From Selaginella moellendorffii (taxonomy: Eukaryota; Streptophyta; Lycopodiopsida; Selaginellales; Selaginellaceae), in contig NW_003314272.1 in the NCBI RefSeq assembly GCF_000143415.4, positions 1,831,146 through 1,895,145 on the forward strand: DNA of 64,000 bases, read 5' to 3'. Both the position numbers and the translations under genes were made by a program. Of this stretch, positions 26,101 to 36,068 are shown piece after piece. The notes below the pieces were generated by a model. It worked only from the letters and a program-made list of their open reading frames with translations, was not told where the DNA came from and did not search any database. Each line of letters starts with the position of its first letter. The first letter of the stretch is position 1.

Positions 26101-26790
26101 AGAACAAAATGGAAACACAAGAGGAAATAATGGGGGAACAAAAGTAATGGAAGCAGAGGTAGAAGTAGAGGGACGAAGAGGTACAGAAGTGAGAGGAATG
26201 GATGAAACATAAGGAAGTATGAGACAAGGGGGAAAAGCCTCAAAGTCACACTTGGCATGATTGTGCTGCAACCAATCCATACCAAGAATGAGGTCAAAAG
26301 CTTGACTCGGCACCACCCGCAATGACTGCAACTCAAGCTCGAGATCGCCCACACGCACAACTAGGTCCGCCTCATCTCGTGCACATGCATGTGTACGGCC
26401 GTTGCCATAAAGAATGAAAACTGGATCTGCCGCACGACGCAAGTGTAGACGACAACGTGTGGCAACAGGTCGAGCAATAGAAGATAAACTCGAACCTGTA
26501 TCAACCAACACGGAGAGAAGAATAGGAGACCTCTTGTTATAAAAACGAGCTTGGAAAGTAAACACTGGATGAACCGGTGCCGAGTGAACCCCTTGATGAT
26601 ACTCCCGAAAGAAAGATGGAGGGGTCACTAACTTATTCGCGCAAGGTCCCTCCATTACTCGCGCGACTCCTCGTTTCCCGAATGCACCTCGGTATCCAAA
26701 CCTTCCACCGCAGCAGCACCAACGGGACGTTGCTGACGCCAAGGTCTCCACCCAGGAAATGGAGGTCGCCAATCCGGAAAGCGCCGACAA
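23191..26790 (-). pseudogene. Pol polyprotein of the Gypsy element, interrupted by one stop codon
   Basis: The open frame 26790-24040 encodes aspartic protease (VDTGSSLSSIA), reverse transcriptase (KLDLASGYWQVPM, VMPFGLNNAPATFQRMM, FIDDVLIHSE with the DD pair), RNase H (FILRVDASDIGLGGVLM) and the start of integrase (zinc-binding region with H-H and CIWCQ, then ELVAFDLMGP). A TAG at 24037-24039 sits where relatives have Trp after DYLTR. The same frame stays open from 24036 to 23191 with the rest of the integrase core (ILSDNGPAFMAEV, SAYHPQSDGLVERLVRTFKG) and C-terminal domain (QWKGPYRVLRQVGPQVYEVR). One G-to-A change explains the break, so this copy is probably unable to make full integrase. 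Confidence 0.92.
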
Positions 26791-27587
26791 CGCCGATAAG
26801 TATGACCAACTTCATCACACGCCCAACAACGAATGTCACGGCCACGACCACGTCCTCGCCCTTGTCCTTGGACTCGAGTAGCAGCAGCATCAACCTCCAT
26901 GGGAACAGGACCATCACTCATAGGAAGTGGAGCTGAAGGACGTGTAGCAAGAAGTGGAAGAGGCGACGTCTCATAACGTTGTGCCAAGCGAAGAGCATCG
27001 TCAAGAGTGGCAGGAGCAAGTGCATGCACAAGTCCGACAAGATCTTGACGAAGTGCTGGCCACAGCATTCCTAGCTTGATCCGCTCCGACATATTTGGCT
27101 CCGCACGAAGCAAAAGACTTCGGAAACGAACGCCAAATTGCATCACCGACTCATATGGCCCTTGGCGAAGACGATGCAATTGTTGGAAGGCATCATCACA
27201 ATCGTCGGCGTGTCCGAAGGTGCGTTTGAAGACGTCCGGAAGAACACTCCAATCGCCACGAGTAGCTGCGCTCAATCCATTGTACCACTGCAATGCCGTC
27301 CCTTGAAGACATGTGGGGAACTCACGCAAACGCCGAGCATCATCCCAAGAATGATATGTGGCAATCACGGTGAAGTGATCGAACCAATGGTACACATCAT
27401 CCCCAGGATTCCCACGAAAGAACTCCGGCCGAACGCGAGGATTGGCACCAAAAGCAGGAGGAGTTGTACCATGTGCCATAAACGCCGCCATCAACTGAGT
27501 TTGGTTGTTCAATTGCAGGCGCATAGCATCAAGCAATTGAACCAACTGCTGCTCTAGAGTCAAAGGAGGAGATTGCGGATCGGCCAT
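26655..27587 (-). CDS. Gag polyprotein of the Gypsy element
   Basis: 310-aa capsid/nucleocapsid protein. The central retrotransposon gag domain is recognisable (RPEFFRGNPGDDVYHWFDHF, CLQGTALQWYNGL, ESVMQFGVRFRSLLLRAEP). The C terminus carries an RG-rich patch and one CCHC zinc knuckle (CWACDEVGHTYRRC), which binds element RNA. The frame is fully open. It overlaps the pol frame by about 136 bases, pol being in the -1 frame relative to gag. Confidence 0.93.
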   Translation of the reverse strand: MADPQSPPLTLEQQLVQLLDAMRLQLNNQTQLMAAFMAHGTTPPAFGANPRVRPEFFRGNPGDDVYHWFDHFTVIATYHSWDDARRLREFPTCLQGTALQWYNGLSAATRGDWSVLPDVFKRTFGHADDCDDAFQQLHRLRQGPYESVMQFGVRFRSLLLRAEPNMSERIKLGMLWPALRQDLVGLVHALAPATLDDALRLAQRYETSPLPLLATRPSAPLPMSDGPVPMEVDAAATRVQGQGRGRGRGRDIRCWACDEVGHTYRRCRRFPDWRPPFPGWRPWRQQRPVGAAAVEGLDTEVHSGNEESRE

Positions 27588-27649
27588 GAAAATGAATGAG
27601 AAAGAAAGAGCAAAAGAAGAGAAATGACAAAAAGCTAGAAAGAAATGGT

Positions 27650-27768
27650 AGATCTAGACAATGCAAAAAGCTAGATCTAAACCAAAATCCTGAAAGGAAA
27701 GAACAAAAGAAAGGAAATGGAAAAAGCTAGATCTAGACAATGCAAAAGCTAGATCTAAACCAAAATCC
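27650..27768. repeat. Direct repeats in the element's 5' leader
   Basis: About 40-bp copies at 27650-27690 and 27729-27768 (AGATCTAGACAATGCAAAA...) differ by one base length and are separated by purine-rich sequence. They lie between the 5' LTR and gag, in the untranslated leader. Confidence 0.85.
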
Positions 27769-27820
27769 CAAATCCAAGCACTCCCCAGGGACAATCAAAG
27801 GTGCCCCTCATCTCCACTAA

Positions 27821-27994
27821 TGTGAGTGCATGGAATATGGAAAGGGAATACAGAAATGTGCATATCAATTAACCCAAAAACCCTAGCTTATATACAGGAG
27901 CGAGTGGTCCGGATTGAAACCAATCCGACGGCTACCAAAATCCACTACGCTAATATTAGTATACGACATTGTAGCCGTACACTTGGCCCTCACA
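27821..27994 (-). repeat. 5' LTR of the Gypsy element
   Basis: 174-bp repeat, the promoter-side LTR for the minus-strand transcript. The sequence just inside (27820 downward on the minus strand) reads TTAGTGGAGATGAGGGGC. It should include the primer-binding site but is not the common initiator-Met TGGTATCAGAGC. Confidence 0.95.
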
Positions 27995-29231
27995 CAGGCA
28001 TAATACTTTATTAAAATTATAGATTATGATTTATGATTGTTTTATAAATAACATTTTTTTAAATTTAATTTATGATACTATTATATTATTAAAAACTATG
28101 ACAAATTAAAAGAAATTACAATAAATAGCAAAATTTATAACTCTAATAAGTTAACCCCAAATTATAACCTTTAGTTAGTAGGTAACACGCACGTATTGTC
28201 CCCCATTATTATGTTAAATATATTTTATATGAAAAATATATAACAATATTGTAATTATTTTGTTATGATGATAAAATTATTCTTTGTAATATCTCATGTT
28301 TCATAATCTTTTGGTATATGATAAATATCAAGAATTCACTATTAAATGTATGAAAATGATTATAATATAGAAGAAAATTAAAAATTAAAAATGTTAGAAA
28401 CCTTAATTTAAAAATATGTAAAATTAGCTTAAATTCATCTATAAAATAAACATTAAATTTAAATCTTTTAAAGGATTTGAATCTCATTTTAAAAAATGAT
28501 TTACAATACTATTGTGAATATAAAAAATTGCATGACTAAATCTATAGCATTTCCATAATTTAAATAATTGAAAGTGGTGCTTAGAAGTTACTATTTTCTT
28601 TAATGGAATAATATAATTATTACAATTAAAAAATAATTTTAATAATTTTCTAATGACTAAAATAAACTATTCAAAGTGCATTTAGTATTTATATATATTT
28701 GATTGAAAGGATGTGTGATATTAAATAAAAGTGAATCTTATAATTCAAATTGAATAAAGTCTTTTATTATATATAATGAAAAAGAAAATTTTCAAATTAT
28801 AAATTATTTTAAAATTTGTACAAATAAGTTTTCTAGAACTTTCACCAAAAATGTCACTCTAATCCACAACAATTAATGTAATTTTCCTCATTTGCACAAA
28901 GTGTAACATTTTCAAAAGAAGCTAATAAATATAAAAAGAAATATTAGTCTAAAATGTAACATAAAATAATAAATTTTTTTATATAATTTATATAAGAATA
29001 ATAAACTATATATTTAAGAAGATTTAGGTGATTTATAATGCATAGTATATCTAATTTAAATATCTTCAGATTTTCTGTTTTATTTTTTATGGTAGGATTT
29101 TTGTAAATAGTAACTTTTATGGTTTATTTTTTACGTCTAAGTTAACTTTAACTTTAATCTTAACTTTAACTTTGGTTACTTTGGTTTTAAATCCAAGACC
29201 TTTTCTGGAGCTCTTCCACAAGGAATTCCAA
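27995..29231. other. AT-rich block, no gene
   Basis: Continuation of the AT-rich sequence left of the retroelement. No coding frame, RNA or intact repeat is seen. The composition resembles the decayed retroelement at the window end, so old TE relic is my best inference. The last 80 bases before 29232 are the likely promoter/5' UTR of the GT90 gene. Confidence 0.55.
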
Positions 29232-31288
29232 ATGCCCTACCAGAGAGTAACCATGAAAACAAGAGGAGCAAAGAAATTCACAGGTAGGCACCTGATCAGT
29301 GCCGTGATTCCACTCTCTCTGCTGCTCTGCCTCGTTCCTACCTTGTATCTCATTTCAAGCTACAGCGTAAGTGGTGGCTCTTCCTTTTGCTGAAATGATT
29401 CATGGTGCTCTCTCTCGTCGCAGTCCGTGATCTTCTACACCAGGACTCTCGCCGGCGACAATCTCCTCCCGACTCCATGGCACCATTTCCCCCCCGCCCG
29501 GAAGAGCCAAATCTCCTGGAGCCGAGCGCACAAGATCTTCGAATGCTCCTACCTCTCGTGCGCGGCGCCGCCATGGACCGCGATCGCCAATCCCGCCGCG
29601 GCAAACTCCTCGTCGCAGCAGTCGTGCCCGGACTTCTTCCAGTGGATCCACCACGACCTGGCGCCGTGGAGGGCGAGCGGCGGGATCTCCAGGGCGGCGC
29701 TGGAGGAGGCCCGCGAGTTCGCCGCCTTCCGCGTGGCGATCATCGGCGGCCAGCTCTACGCCGAGCTCTACTACCAATGCGTCCAGAGCCGCGCGATGTT
29801 CACGCTCTGGGGTCTGCTGCTGCTGCTCGAGCGATTCCCCGCCGGCGCCGTCCCCGACGTGGAGTTCATGTTTAACTGCATGGATCGCCCACACTTCCGC
29901 CGCAGCCGCTACAAATCCCGCGCGCCGCCGCCACTCCTCGCCTACTGTGGCTCGCGCGACACCGTCGACATCGCATTCCCAGATTGGTCCTTTTGGGGGT
30001 GGTAAGTTTCTCTCTCGAAGATTTCTTCCATCGATCTGTCGAGCTCTCGAGCTTTATCTCTCGCTTGGTTTTCTAGGGCGGAGGTGCGCATTGGGGCGTG
30101 GGGGGAGGAAGCTTCGTCCATCTTCCATGGCTCGGAGGAGACGCGCTGGGAGAATCGGCGGCCGCGCGCGCATTGGAAGGGGAATCCACACGTTGGCGCG
30201 CAGGTTAGGACAGATCTGCTGGCCTGCAACAAAACCGACAAGCGAGACTTTGGCGCTGACATATACGTCCAGGTTTGCATCAATTGCGCTTGGTGCTCAA
30301 ATGTTCTTCATTCGTTCACCCTGGTAGAATTGGATCGCCGAGTCGCAGCAGGGATTCAAAAACTCCAAGCTCTCGGATCAATGCCGTCACAGGTACTGCA
30401 TAGGATTTCGAGCATTCTCCGAAGCTATGGCTATGGAGGAAGCTCTTGCTTTCGAAGTTTTCTAGAGAGCTTTCTCCACAGTTATGGCTATGGAAGAAGC
30501 TCTTCCTTTGAAGTTTGCTTTGTCGAGAGTTATGGAAGAAGTGATTCCTTCTAGTGGAAGTACTGAGTGGGGTTCTGTCTCTGTGGTCCCAGGTACAAGC
30601 TCTACGCAGAGGGTCACGCGTGGTCCGTGAGCTTCAAGTACATCATGGCTTGCGGATCCACCACCCTGATCGTCCAGCCCGATTACCACGACTTTTTCAT
30701 GCGAGGGCTGCTTCCACTCCACCACTACTGGCCGATTGATCGTCAGGACATGTGCTCGTCGATCGATCACGCGGTCAAGTGGGGTAACAGTCATCCCAAG
30801 GAGGTCAGTCTCTCCACTTCGAAAAATCCGGTTGAGAGTTTCTAGAGTTTGATCGATTTGACATACAGGCCGAGGCGATTGGGAGCCACGCACAGGAGTT
30901 TCTGAGGAAGGACTTGAGCATGGATCGGGTGTACGACTACATGCTCCATCTCTTGCGAGAGTACGCGAAGCTGCAGAGATTTAAGCCGAGAGTACCAGAG
31001 GGAGCGCAGCTCCTGTGCAAGAGTGCCGTGACTTGCATCGCCGAGGCCGAGCAGCTCGAGTTTCTGAAGCGCACGGAAACGTCGAACTCGCAAACTTCTC
31101 CCTGCTCGATGCCTCCAGCCAACGACGATTACATCCGGAGATTCAAGGCACAGGAATCCGAGAACTTTCGAGCCGCTCGCGAGCTCAGGAGATCGAGGCT
31201 CGTCGTGGGCAACAAGAACAAGCTCACCACGCCCAGCGTGAATGGAGAGAAAAAGAAGAAGATCGGCAAAAAATCGCAGAGAAGCTAG
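29232..31288 (+). CDS. GT90/CAP10-domain protein (rumi/KDELC-like O-glucosyltransferase family)
   Basis: Type II membrane glycosyltransferase-like protein of the ER/Golgi. Exons 29232-29366, 29424-30001, 30077-30272, 30328-30392, 30593-30803 and 30869-31288 give 534 aa with all phases consistent. A basic N terminus is followed by one membrane anchor (VIPLSLLLCLVPTLYLI). The CAP10/DUF821 body shows CPDFFQWIHHDLAPW, RDTVDIAFPDWSFWGW, WKGNPHVGAQVR, KLYAEGHAWSVSFKYIMACG and VKWGNSHPKEAEAIGSHAQE, all typical of plant members. The C-terminal tail is Lys-rich. The exact sugar and acceptor in plants are not established. Intron 4 is longer than usual (200 nt) and contains a repeat. Confidence 0.93.
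30422..30520. repeat. Imperfect tandem repeat inside GT90 intron 4
   Basis: Two units about 60 bp apart share GCTATGGAnGAAGCTCTTnC and TTTGAAGTTT-type ends. A weaker third unit follows near 30530. The repeat accounts for the unusually long intron. Confidence 0.6.
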
Positions 31289-31450
31289 AGTCGCGTGACA
31301 ATGGAACCGTAGAGAGGTCGTATACGTTTTCTTTTCTTGTGAATTTTTTGCCGGAAGAGTTCGTTTTTACTTTGTAAATTCTTGTTGCTACCTTTAATTT
31401 TTTAGAACCCTAAAATTTAGAGCACAGATATTTTCCCAGGGTTTTTGGCT

Positions 31451-32073
31451 ATGGTGAGCCTCCTCCCCTGTGTAGCGGGGATTCTCACCCAGATCCCGGC
31501 GCGCCCAGGCATTGGCATTCGGGCGGATCGATCGAGATCATCGTCGAGCGCGGTGGCGGTGAGGTGCACGTATTCCAATTCCAATCCGACTCCATCCCCG
31601 GAGCCCGATTTCAATGATATCAGCGGCCTCTCCGACCTGTCCGACCTCACCACCGATCCCAGCGCGCCCAGGTTCGTGCCCACATTCTCCAGAGTGGCGC
31701 GCCGGGGATTCGCCAAGCGATACGAGCTCTTCCCTGGCGGCCCCATTGACACCCAGGAGGTATAGCTATGGAGTTTTCACTCCCTTGCTGGATTGGATTG
31801 GATTGGATGGTTTGTTCTACGCAGGAAGGACAGGAGGGAGGAACGCCTCACGTCCCAGAGGAGATCATGGATCTTCCAAAGGTAAATTCTTCCAATTTCT
31901 TTCTTCTTCTTCTTCGTCCTTGGATGATTGATTCTTTGCTACTTGCGCAGGGGCCAACCCACAAGGAGATGATCGCTGCGCGACGGCATTATCTCAAGCG
32001 CCAGGCTCGGCGAGGATTGCTTCCACCGTCGCGGCCCATCCGGAAGCGCTTCCCGCTGGACGATTCCTTGTAG
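31451..32073 (+). CDS. Small basic protein with plastid-type N terminus, unknown function
   Basis: Exons 31451-31759, 31825-31881 and 31951-32073 join in phase to 162 aa. The first 45 residues are rich in Ser/Arg/Ala and poor in acidic residues (RADRSRSSSSAVAVRCTYS), as in plastid transit peptides. The mature part has RRGFAKRYELFPGGPID and a basic C terminus (EMIAARRHYLKRQARRG, RPIRKRF). The basic charge would suit RNA or ribosome binding, but I recognise no domain. The preceding gene ends 163 bases upstream and the plastid CDS4/5 gene starts 126 bases downstream on the same strand. Confidence 0.75.
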
Positions 32074-32198
32074 AAATCCTATAAAACTTATGGGCGATCC
32101 TGTATAGAACACGAGCTCTTTCTTTTATAATCTTACGCGAGACCTATGAACCCTAAAAGTAAGGAGATGGTGTTGGGCTCGTGGCAGGATTCTTGAGA

Positions 32199-33969
32199 AT
32201 GAGTAGCTGTTTGATCGCTACGGCGCCATGGCTGCACTATTCCGCCCCATTGGCGCCTCCTCCTCTTGCTCTTGCTCTGGCTCCCTTGCATTCCTTCCCT
32301 TTGAGCTCCTCCAATCCGCGGTATGGCCATTTGTGGTCTTGTCCATCTTCTCGGCACTCCAGGAGGAATTTGGCCGTGGCTGTGGCGTTCAGAGCTTTCA
32401 AGACGGACGCTCGCGAGGGTGAAGTTCCCTCCGAGGTGAGAATTCCTTTTATTTTTCCTCGTTTTTTTATGCATCAGAGAATCAAGGACTACGGTATAGA
32501 TGAGATGTTGATAGTGTGAGAATTCTCGATAAGTTGGCATAGTGGATTCAACGCCAGTGATTGTTGCTTGATTTTTTCTTGCCTCTTTCTTACCGCATTC
32601 GAAGTATCAGGAACATTTTCATTCTCTAGTTCATACTTTGATTGATCAGTAAACGTGCTTTGTTTCTAGAACCTCGAGGAACAGAGACGAGAGAAGCGCA
32701 AGCAGCTCAAAGACCGGATCGTCTTCGGCTTGTCCATAGGCTTCGGAGTGATCGCGCCGGTTGTCGCGGGTGGCTGGCTCTTCGCTTCTGCGGTGTCATG
32801 CGCTATACTGCTCGGGACGAGGGAATACTTCGAGCTCGTGAGAAGCAAAGGCATAAGCCAAGGAACAGCGCCGCCACCAATGTTCGTGATCCATATGTGC
32901 TCGGCCTTCTGCGCAGCAATGCCTCTGATGACACTGTAAGTTTTCTCACTTGCAAGCTTCTTTCGTGTTCTTTGAATCCTTCTTACGGATTTAGATTGTC
33001 TATAAGCTGAGCGATCGTAAGCATCAGTTTTATATATGTAATTCACAGGTGGAACCGTGTGCATCTCATAGATACTTTGGGGGACGCATGGGAGTGTCCG
33101 TGACCACCGCAGCGTTCTTTCTGGCAACCACACTACTACTCCAACGGGGGAGTCCACGCTTCTCTCAGCTCAGCAGTGGATTCTTTGGAATTTTCTACTG
33201 TGGTTACTTGCCGAGCTTCTGGGTGAAGCTACGAGCTTTGGCAGTCCCTGCTCTTCAAACAAGTAGGTTCACGTTTTCTTTCTTCTTTGCGTTTTCTCGT
33301 CTTAGCTATCCGGTGTTAGTGCAGAGCTCGCGGTTTGCTGGCCGGTTCTACTCGGTGGCCGAGCGCACTGGACAGTTGGTCTCATTGCAACTTTCGTGTC
33401 GTTCTGCGCCGTTATTGCTGCTGATACGGGAGCCTTTCTTGGTGGCAAGGTTGGAAGTTTCGTTAGAATCGCTTTTATTGTTTCGGATCGTGATTCTTCC
33501 ATGAACAGCTTCTCGGAAGAACTCCGCTGAGTGACGTGAGTCCCAAGAAGACGTTCGAGGGAGCCGCTGTTGGCTTGACTTCGGCGATTGCAGTCACCAT
33601 CTTGCTCTCGAAGTTGCTACAATGGCCATCATCGATTCTCAAGTAAGCTTCGCGTTTAAAAGTTCTCTAAACTTGTTTTTCTTCTTTTGGTGTGCGTCTG
33701 CAGCGGAGTAGTGTTGGCGGTGCTCGTCTTCATGGCATCTCTTTTCGGTGATCTCACAGAGTCGATGATCAAACGCGACGCTGGCGTGAAAGATTCCGGA
33801 AGGCTCATTCCAGGCCATGGTAAGAATCTTATAGGCTAGTGACCTTTTTTTTTTTGCTGATCGCTATGCCTACACAGGTGGAATTCTCGACCGTGTGGAT
33901 AGCTACATGTTCACGGGGGCTCTAGTGTACTTCTTCGTAAAAATGGGGATGCCGTTGTACGGCGTGTAG
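32199..33969 (+). CDS. Plastid phosphatidate cytidylyltransferase (CDP-DAG synthase, CDS4/5 type)
   Basis: Converts phosphatidate and CTP to CDP-diacylglycerol for phosphatidylglycerol synthesis in plastids. Exons 32199-32435, 32670-32935, 33072-33262, 33325-33449, 33509-33642, 33704-33819 and 33878-33969 give 386 aa. A Ser/Pro/Leu-rich transit peptide is followed by several membrane helices. Conserved segments include RIVFGLSIGFG, PRFSQLSSGFFGIFYCGYLP, GGRAHWTVGLIATF, AADTGAFLGGKLLGRTPLSD, SPKKTFEGAAVG and the CDS signature GDLTESMIKRDAGVKDSG ... PGHGGILDRVDS with the catalytic acidic residues intact. Exon 3 must use the AG at 33070-33071; an earlier AG would cause a stop. Confidence 0.95.
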
Positions 33970-34196
33970 CATATTCTTTCCGTGGCAATACGACAAGTAT
34001 ATTCTTTAGAATTTAGGGCTCATCGTGCTTGTCTGATCCGCATTCATGGGAGAAAATGTTTGGTGGAGGCCGGCATTCATGCTCTTGTCAAGAACAAATT
34101 CCATTGCCGTGCTCAACGTGTTTGCAGAGATTTAGGGCTGTTTGATTGCGGCGATGATGGTTGCTCCCCTGTTTTAGGAGCGATCCGCGAATCGAG

Positions 34197-35744
34197 ATGG
34201 GCACGGCAATGGATCAGCACGATCTCAATCTTCACAAGGAGGAGCGCGAGAAGAAGAAGCAGATCTCGTGGCTCACGTCAGTGAAGCTCAAGTACGTGAA
34301 GCTCGGCTACTGGGATGCGAGCCGGCATTTCGTGTGGTTCGTGGCGCTGCCAGTCCTGTTCGTGGCCATCGCGTCGCTGGGCCTGGGCCGCCACGATCTC
34401 CACCGGCTGTGCGAGGCGCTCCACTACCACCTCGCCAATCTCCTGGCGTGCACCGCGGCGATGGTGTTCGCCGCCACGCTCTACGCCTTCTCCCGCCCCA
34501 CGCCCGTCTATCTCATCGACTTCGCCTGCTACAAGCCCCCCGATGAGCTCAAGTGCTCCAGGGATCGATTCATCCAGGCGTCGCGCAGCACGGGGCGATT
34601 CACCCAGGAGAGCATCGACTTCCAGCGCAAGATCGTGGATCGATCCGGGCTGGGCGACGAGACGTACCTCCCGCCGGTGGTGTTCATGGCGGAGCCGCGC
34701 GGGAGCATGGCGCTGGCGCGCGAGGAGACGGAGATGGTGATGTTCTCCGCGGTGGAGGAGCTGCTGGACAAGACGCAGATCAAGGCCAAGGAGGTGGGCA
34801 TCCTGATCGTGAATTGCAGCCTGTTCGTGCCGACGCCATCGCTGTCCGCCGCGATCGTGCGCCGGTTTGGGATGCGCGGCAACATCCAGAGCTACAACCT
34901 GGGCGGGATGGGTTGCAGCGCGGGCGTGATCGCGGTGGCGCTGGCGCGGGATCTCCTCCAGGTCCACCCGGAGACGCTGGCCATGGTGGTGAGCACCGAG
35001 AGCTGCACGCTCAACTGGTACCACGGCAACGATCGCGCCAAGCTCCTGCCCAATTGCATCTTCCGGATGGGCGGCGCCGCGCTCCTCCTCGCCACCGCCG
35101 CCTCCGCCACCTCCTCGCGGAGGATCAAGCCCAAGTACGAGCTCGTCCACGCGGTGAGAACGCACAAGGGCGCCAGCGACGAGAGCTACCAGTGCGTGTT
35201 CCAGGACGAGGATTCCTCCGGGACGATCGGCGTCAATCTCTCCAAGGATCTCATGGCCCAGGCCGGCGACGCGCTCAAGACCAACATCACGACGCTGGGT
35301 CCGCTCATCCTGCCCGTGTCCGAGCAGCTGTGCTTCTTCGCCACCCTCGTCGCGCGCAAGCTCTTGGGCAATCGCAAGATCAAGCCATACATCCCCGACT
35401 TCAAGCTGGCGGTGGAGCACTTTTGCATCCACGCCGGCGGCCGCGCGGTTCTGGACGCGATCCAGCACAACCTCGGGCTCTCGGCCAGGCACCTGGAGCC
35501 GTCGCGCATGACGCTGCATCGGTTCGGGAACACGTCCAGCAGCTCGCTGTGGTACGAGCTCGGGTACGCCGAGGCCAAGGGGCGCGTGCGGCGCGGCCAC
35601 CGCGTGTGGCAGATCGCGTTTGGGTCGGGATTCAAGTGTAACAGCGCGGTGTGGGTCGCGCTCCGGGACGTGGAGCCGCGCGGACCCGGGGCCTGGAGCG
35701 ATTGCATTGACAGATACCCCGTCCCAGTCGTGGCATTTGATTGA
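34197..35744 (+). CDS. 3-ketoacyl-CoA synthase (very-long-chain fatty acid elongation)
   Basis: KCS catalyses the first condensation of the ER fatty acid elongase, using malonyl-CoA. Single exon, 515 aa. The N terminus has two membrane helices (FVWFVALPVLFVAIASLGLG, LANLLACTAAMVFAATLYAF). The FAE1/thiolase-like domain includes YKPPDELKCSRDRFI, EEVGIL-type strand and PTPSLSAAIVRRFGMR. The catalytic triad is visible: Cys240 (NLGGMGCSAG), His412 (FCIHAGGRAV) and Asn445 (HRFGNTSSSSLWYELGY). The ATG at 34197 is preferred over a second Met four codons on. It is GC-rich and intronless, as many KCS genes are. Chain-length preference cannot be read from sequence. Confidence 0.96.
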   Translation: MGTAMDQHDLNLHKEEREKKKQISWLTSVKLKYVKLGYWDASRHFVWFVALPVLFVAIASLGLGRHDLHRLCEALHYHLANLLACTAAMVFAATLYAFSRPTPVYLIDFACYKPPDELKCSRDRFIQASRSTGRFTQESIDFQRKIVDRSGLGDETYLPPVVFMAEPRGSMALAREETEMVMFSAVEELLDKTQIKAKEVGILIVNCSLFVPTPSLSAAIVRRFGMRGNIQSYNLGGMGCSAGVIAVALARDLLQVHPETLAMVVSTESCTLNWYHGNDRAKLLPNCIFRMGGAALLLATAASATSSRRIKPKYELVHAVRTHKGASDESYQCVFQDEDSSGTIGVNLSKDLMAQAGDALKTNITTLGPLILPVSEQLCFFATLVARKLLGNRKIKPYIPDFKLAVEHFCIHAGGRAVLDAIQHNLGLSARHLEPSRMTLHRFGNTSSSSLWYELGYAEAKGRVRRGHRVWQIAFGSGFKCNSAVWVALRDVEPRGPGAWSDCIDRYPVPVVAFD

Positions 35745-36068
35745 TTTGGTGACTTTGTAGAAAATGCCGGCGTTGGGCATTTTCTTCCAAGTATTGTTTG
35801 TTGCAAGACATGACTTTTTTGGATATTATGTTGCACCTATTTACCTAAATCGTCTTACACTTTAACGATTGAAAGCGCATTGGCAGATAACAATTGCAGA
35901 TTTCCTTATCAGTCATGGTATTTGATTGATTAACTTACTTTGCAGCAGATGCCTATGATGGGTATTTGGTGTTTAGTTTCAAAAATGCCATGCTTGGGCA
36001 TTTGTTTTGAGCCTAATTCATAAAATAGGCTCACTTTAACCTAACTTCCGTCTTTCTTGTTGTTCTTC

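Larger units (their letters stand above)
22985..27994 (-). mobile_element. Ty3/Gypsy LTR retrotransposon, nearly intact
   Basis: This 5.0-kb element is transcribed from the minus strand. LTRs at 22985-23158 and 27821-27994 are 174 bp each, start TG and end CA, and differ at about two positions, so the insertion is recent. Flanks share CAGG (22981-22984 and 27995-27998), a likely target-site duplication. Internal order is leader, gag, pol (protease, reverse transcriptase, RNase H, integrase), polypurine tract. RT before integrase places it in Ty3/Gypsy. No chromodomain is obvious at the integrase C terminus. One in-frame TAG at 24037-24039 interrupts the integrase. Confidence 0.95.

Noticed and set aside
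29400-29894. Minus-strand open frame opposite GT90 exon 2
   Set aside because: Antisense of a verified CAP10-domain exon in GC-rich sequence.
32106-32198. Upstream ATGs before the plastid CDP-DAG synthase start (for example near 32167)
   Set aside because: They open short frames that end before the real start; the 32199 ATG gives the transit peptide and correct frame.
34278-35780. 500-aa minus-strand open frame opposite KCS, and a 362-aa plus frame
   Set aside because: High GC makes all frames of this exon open; only the 34197 frame has KCS motifs and the catalytic triad.
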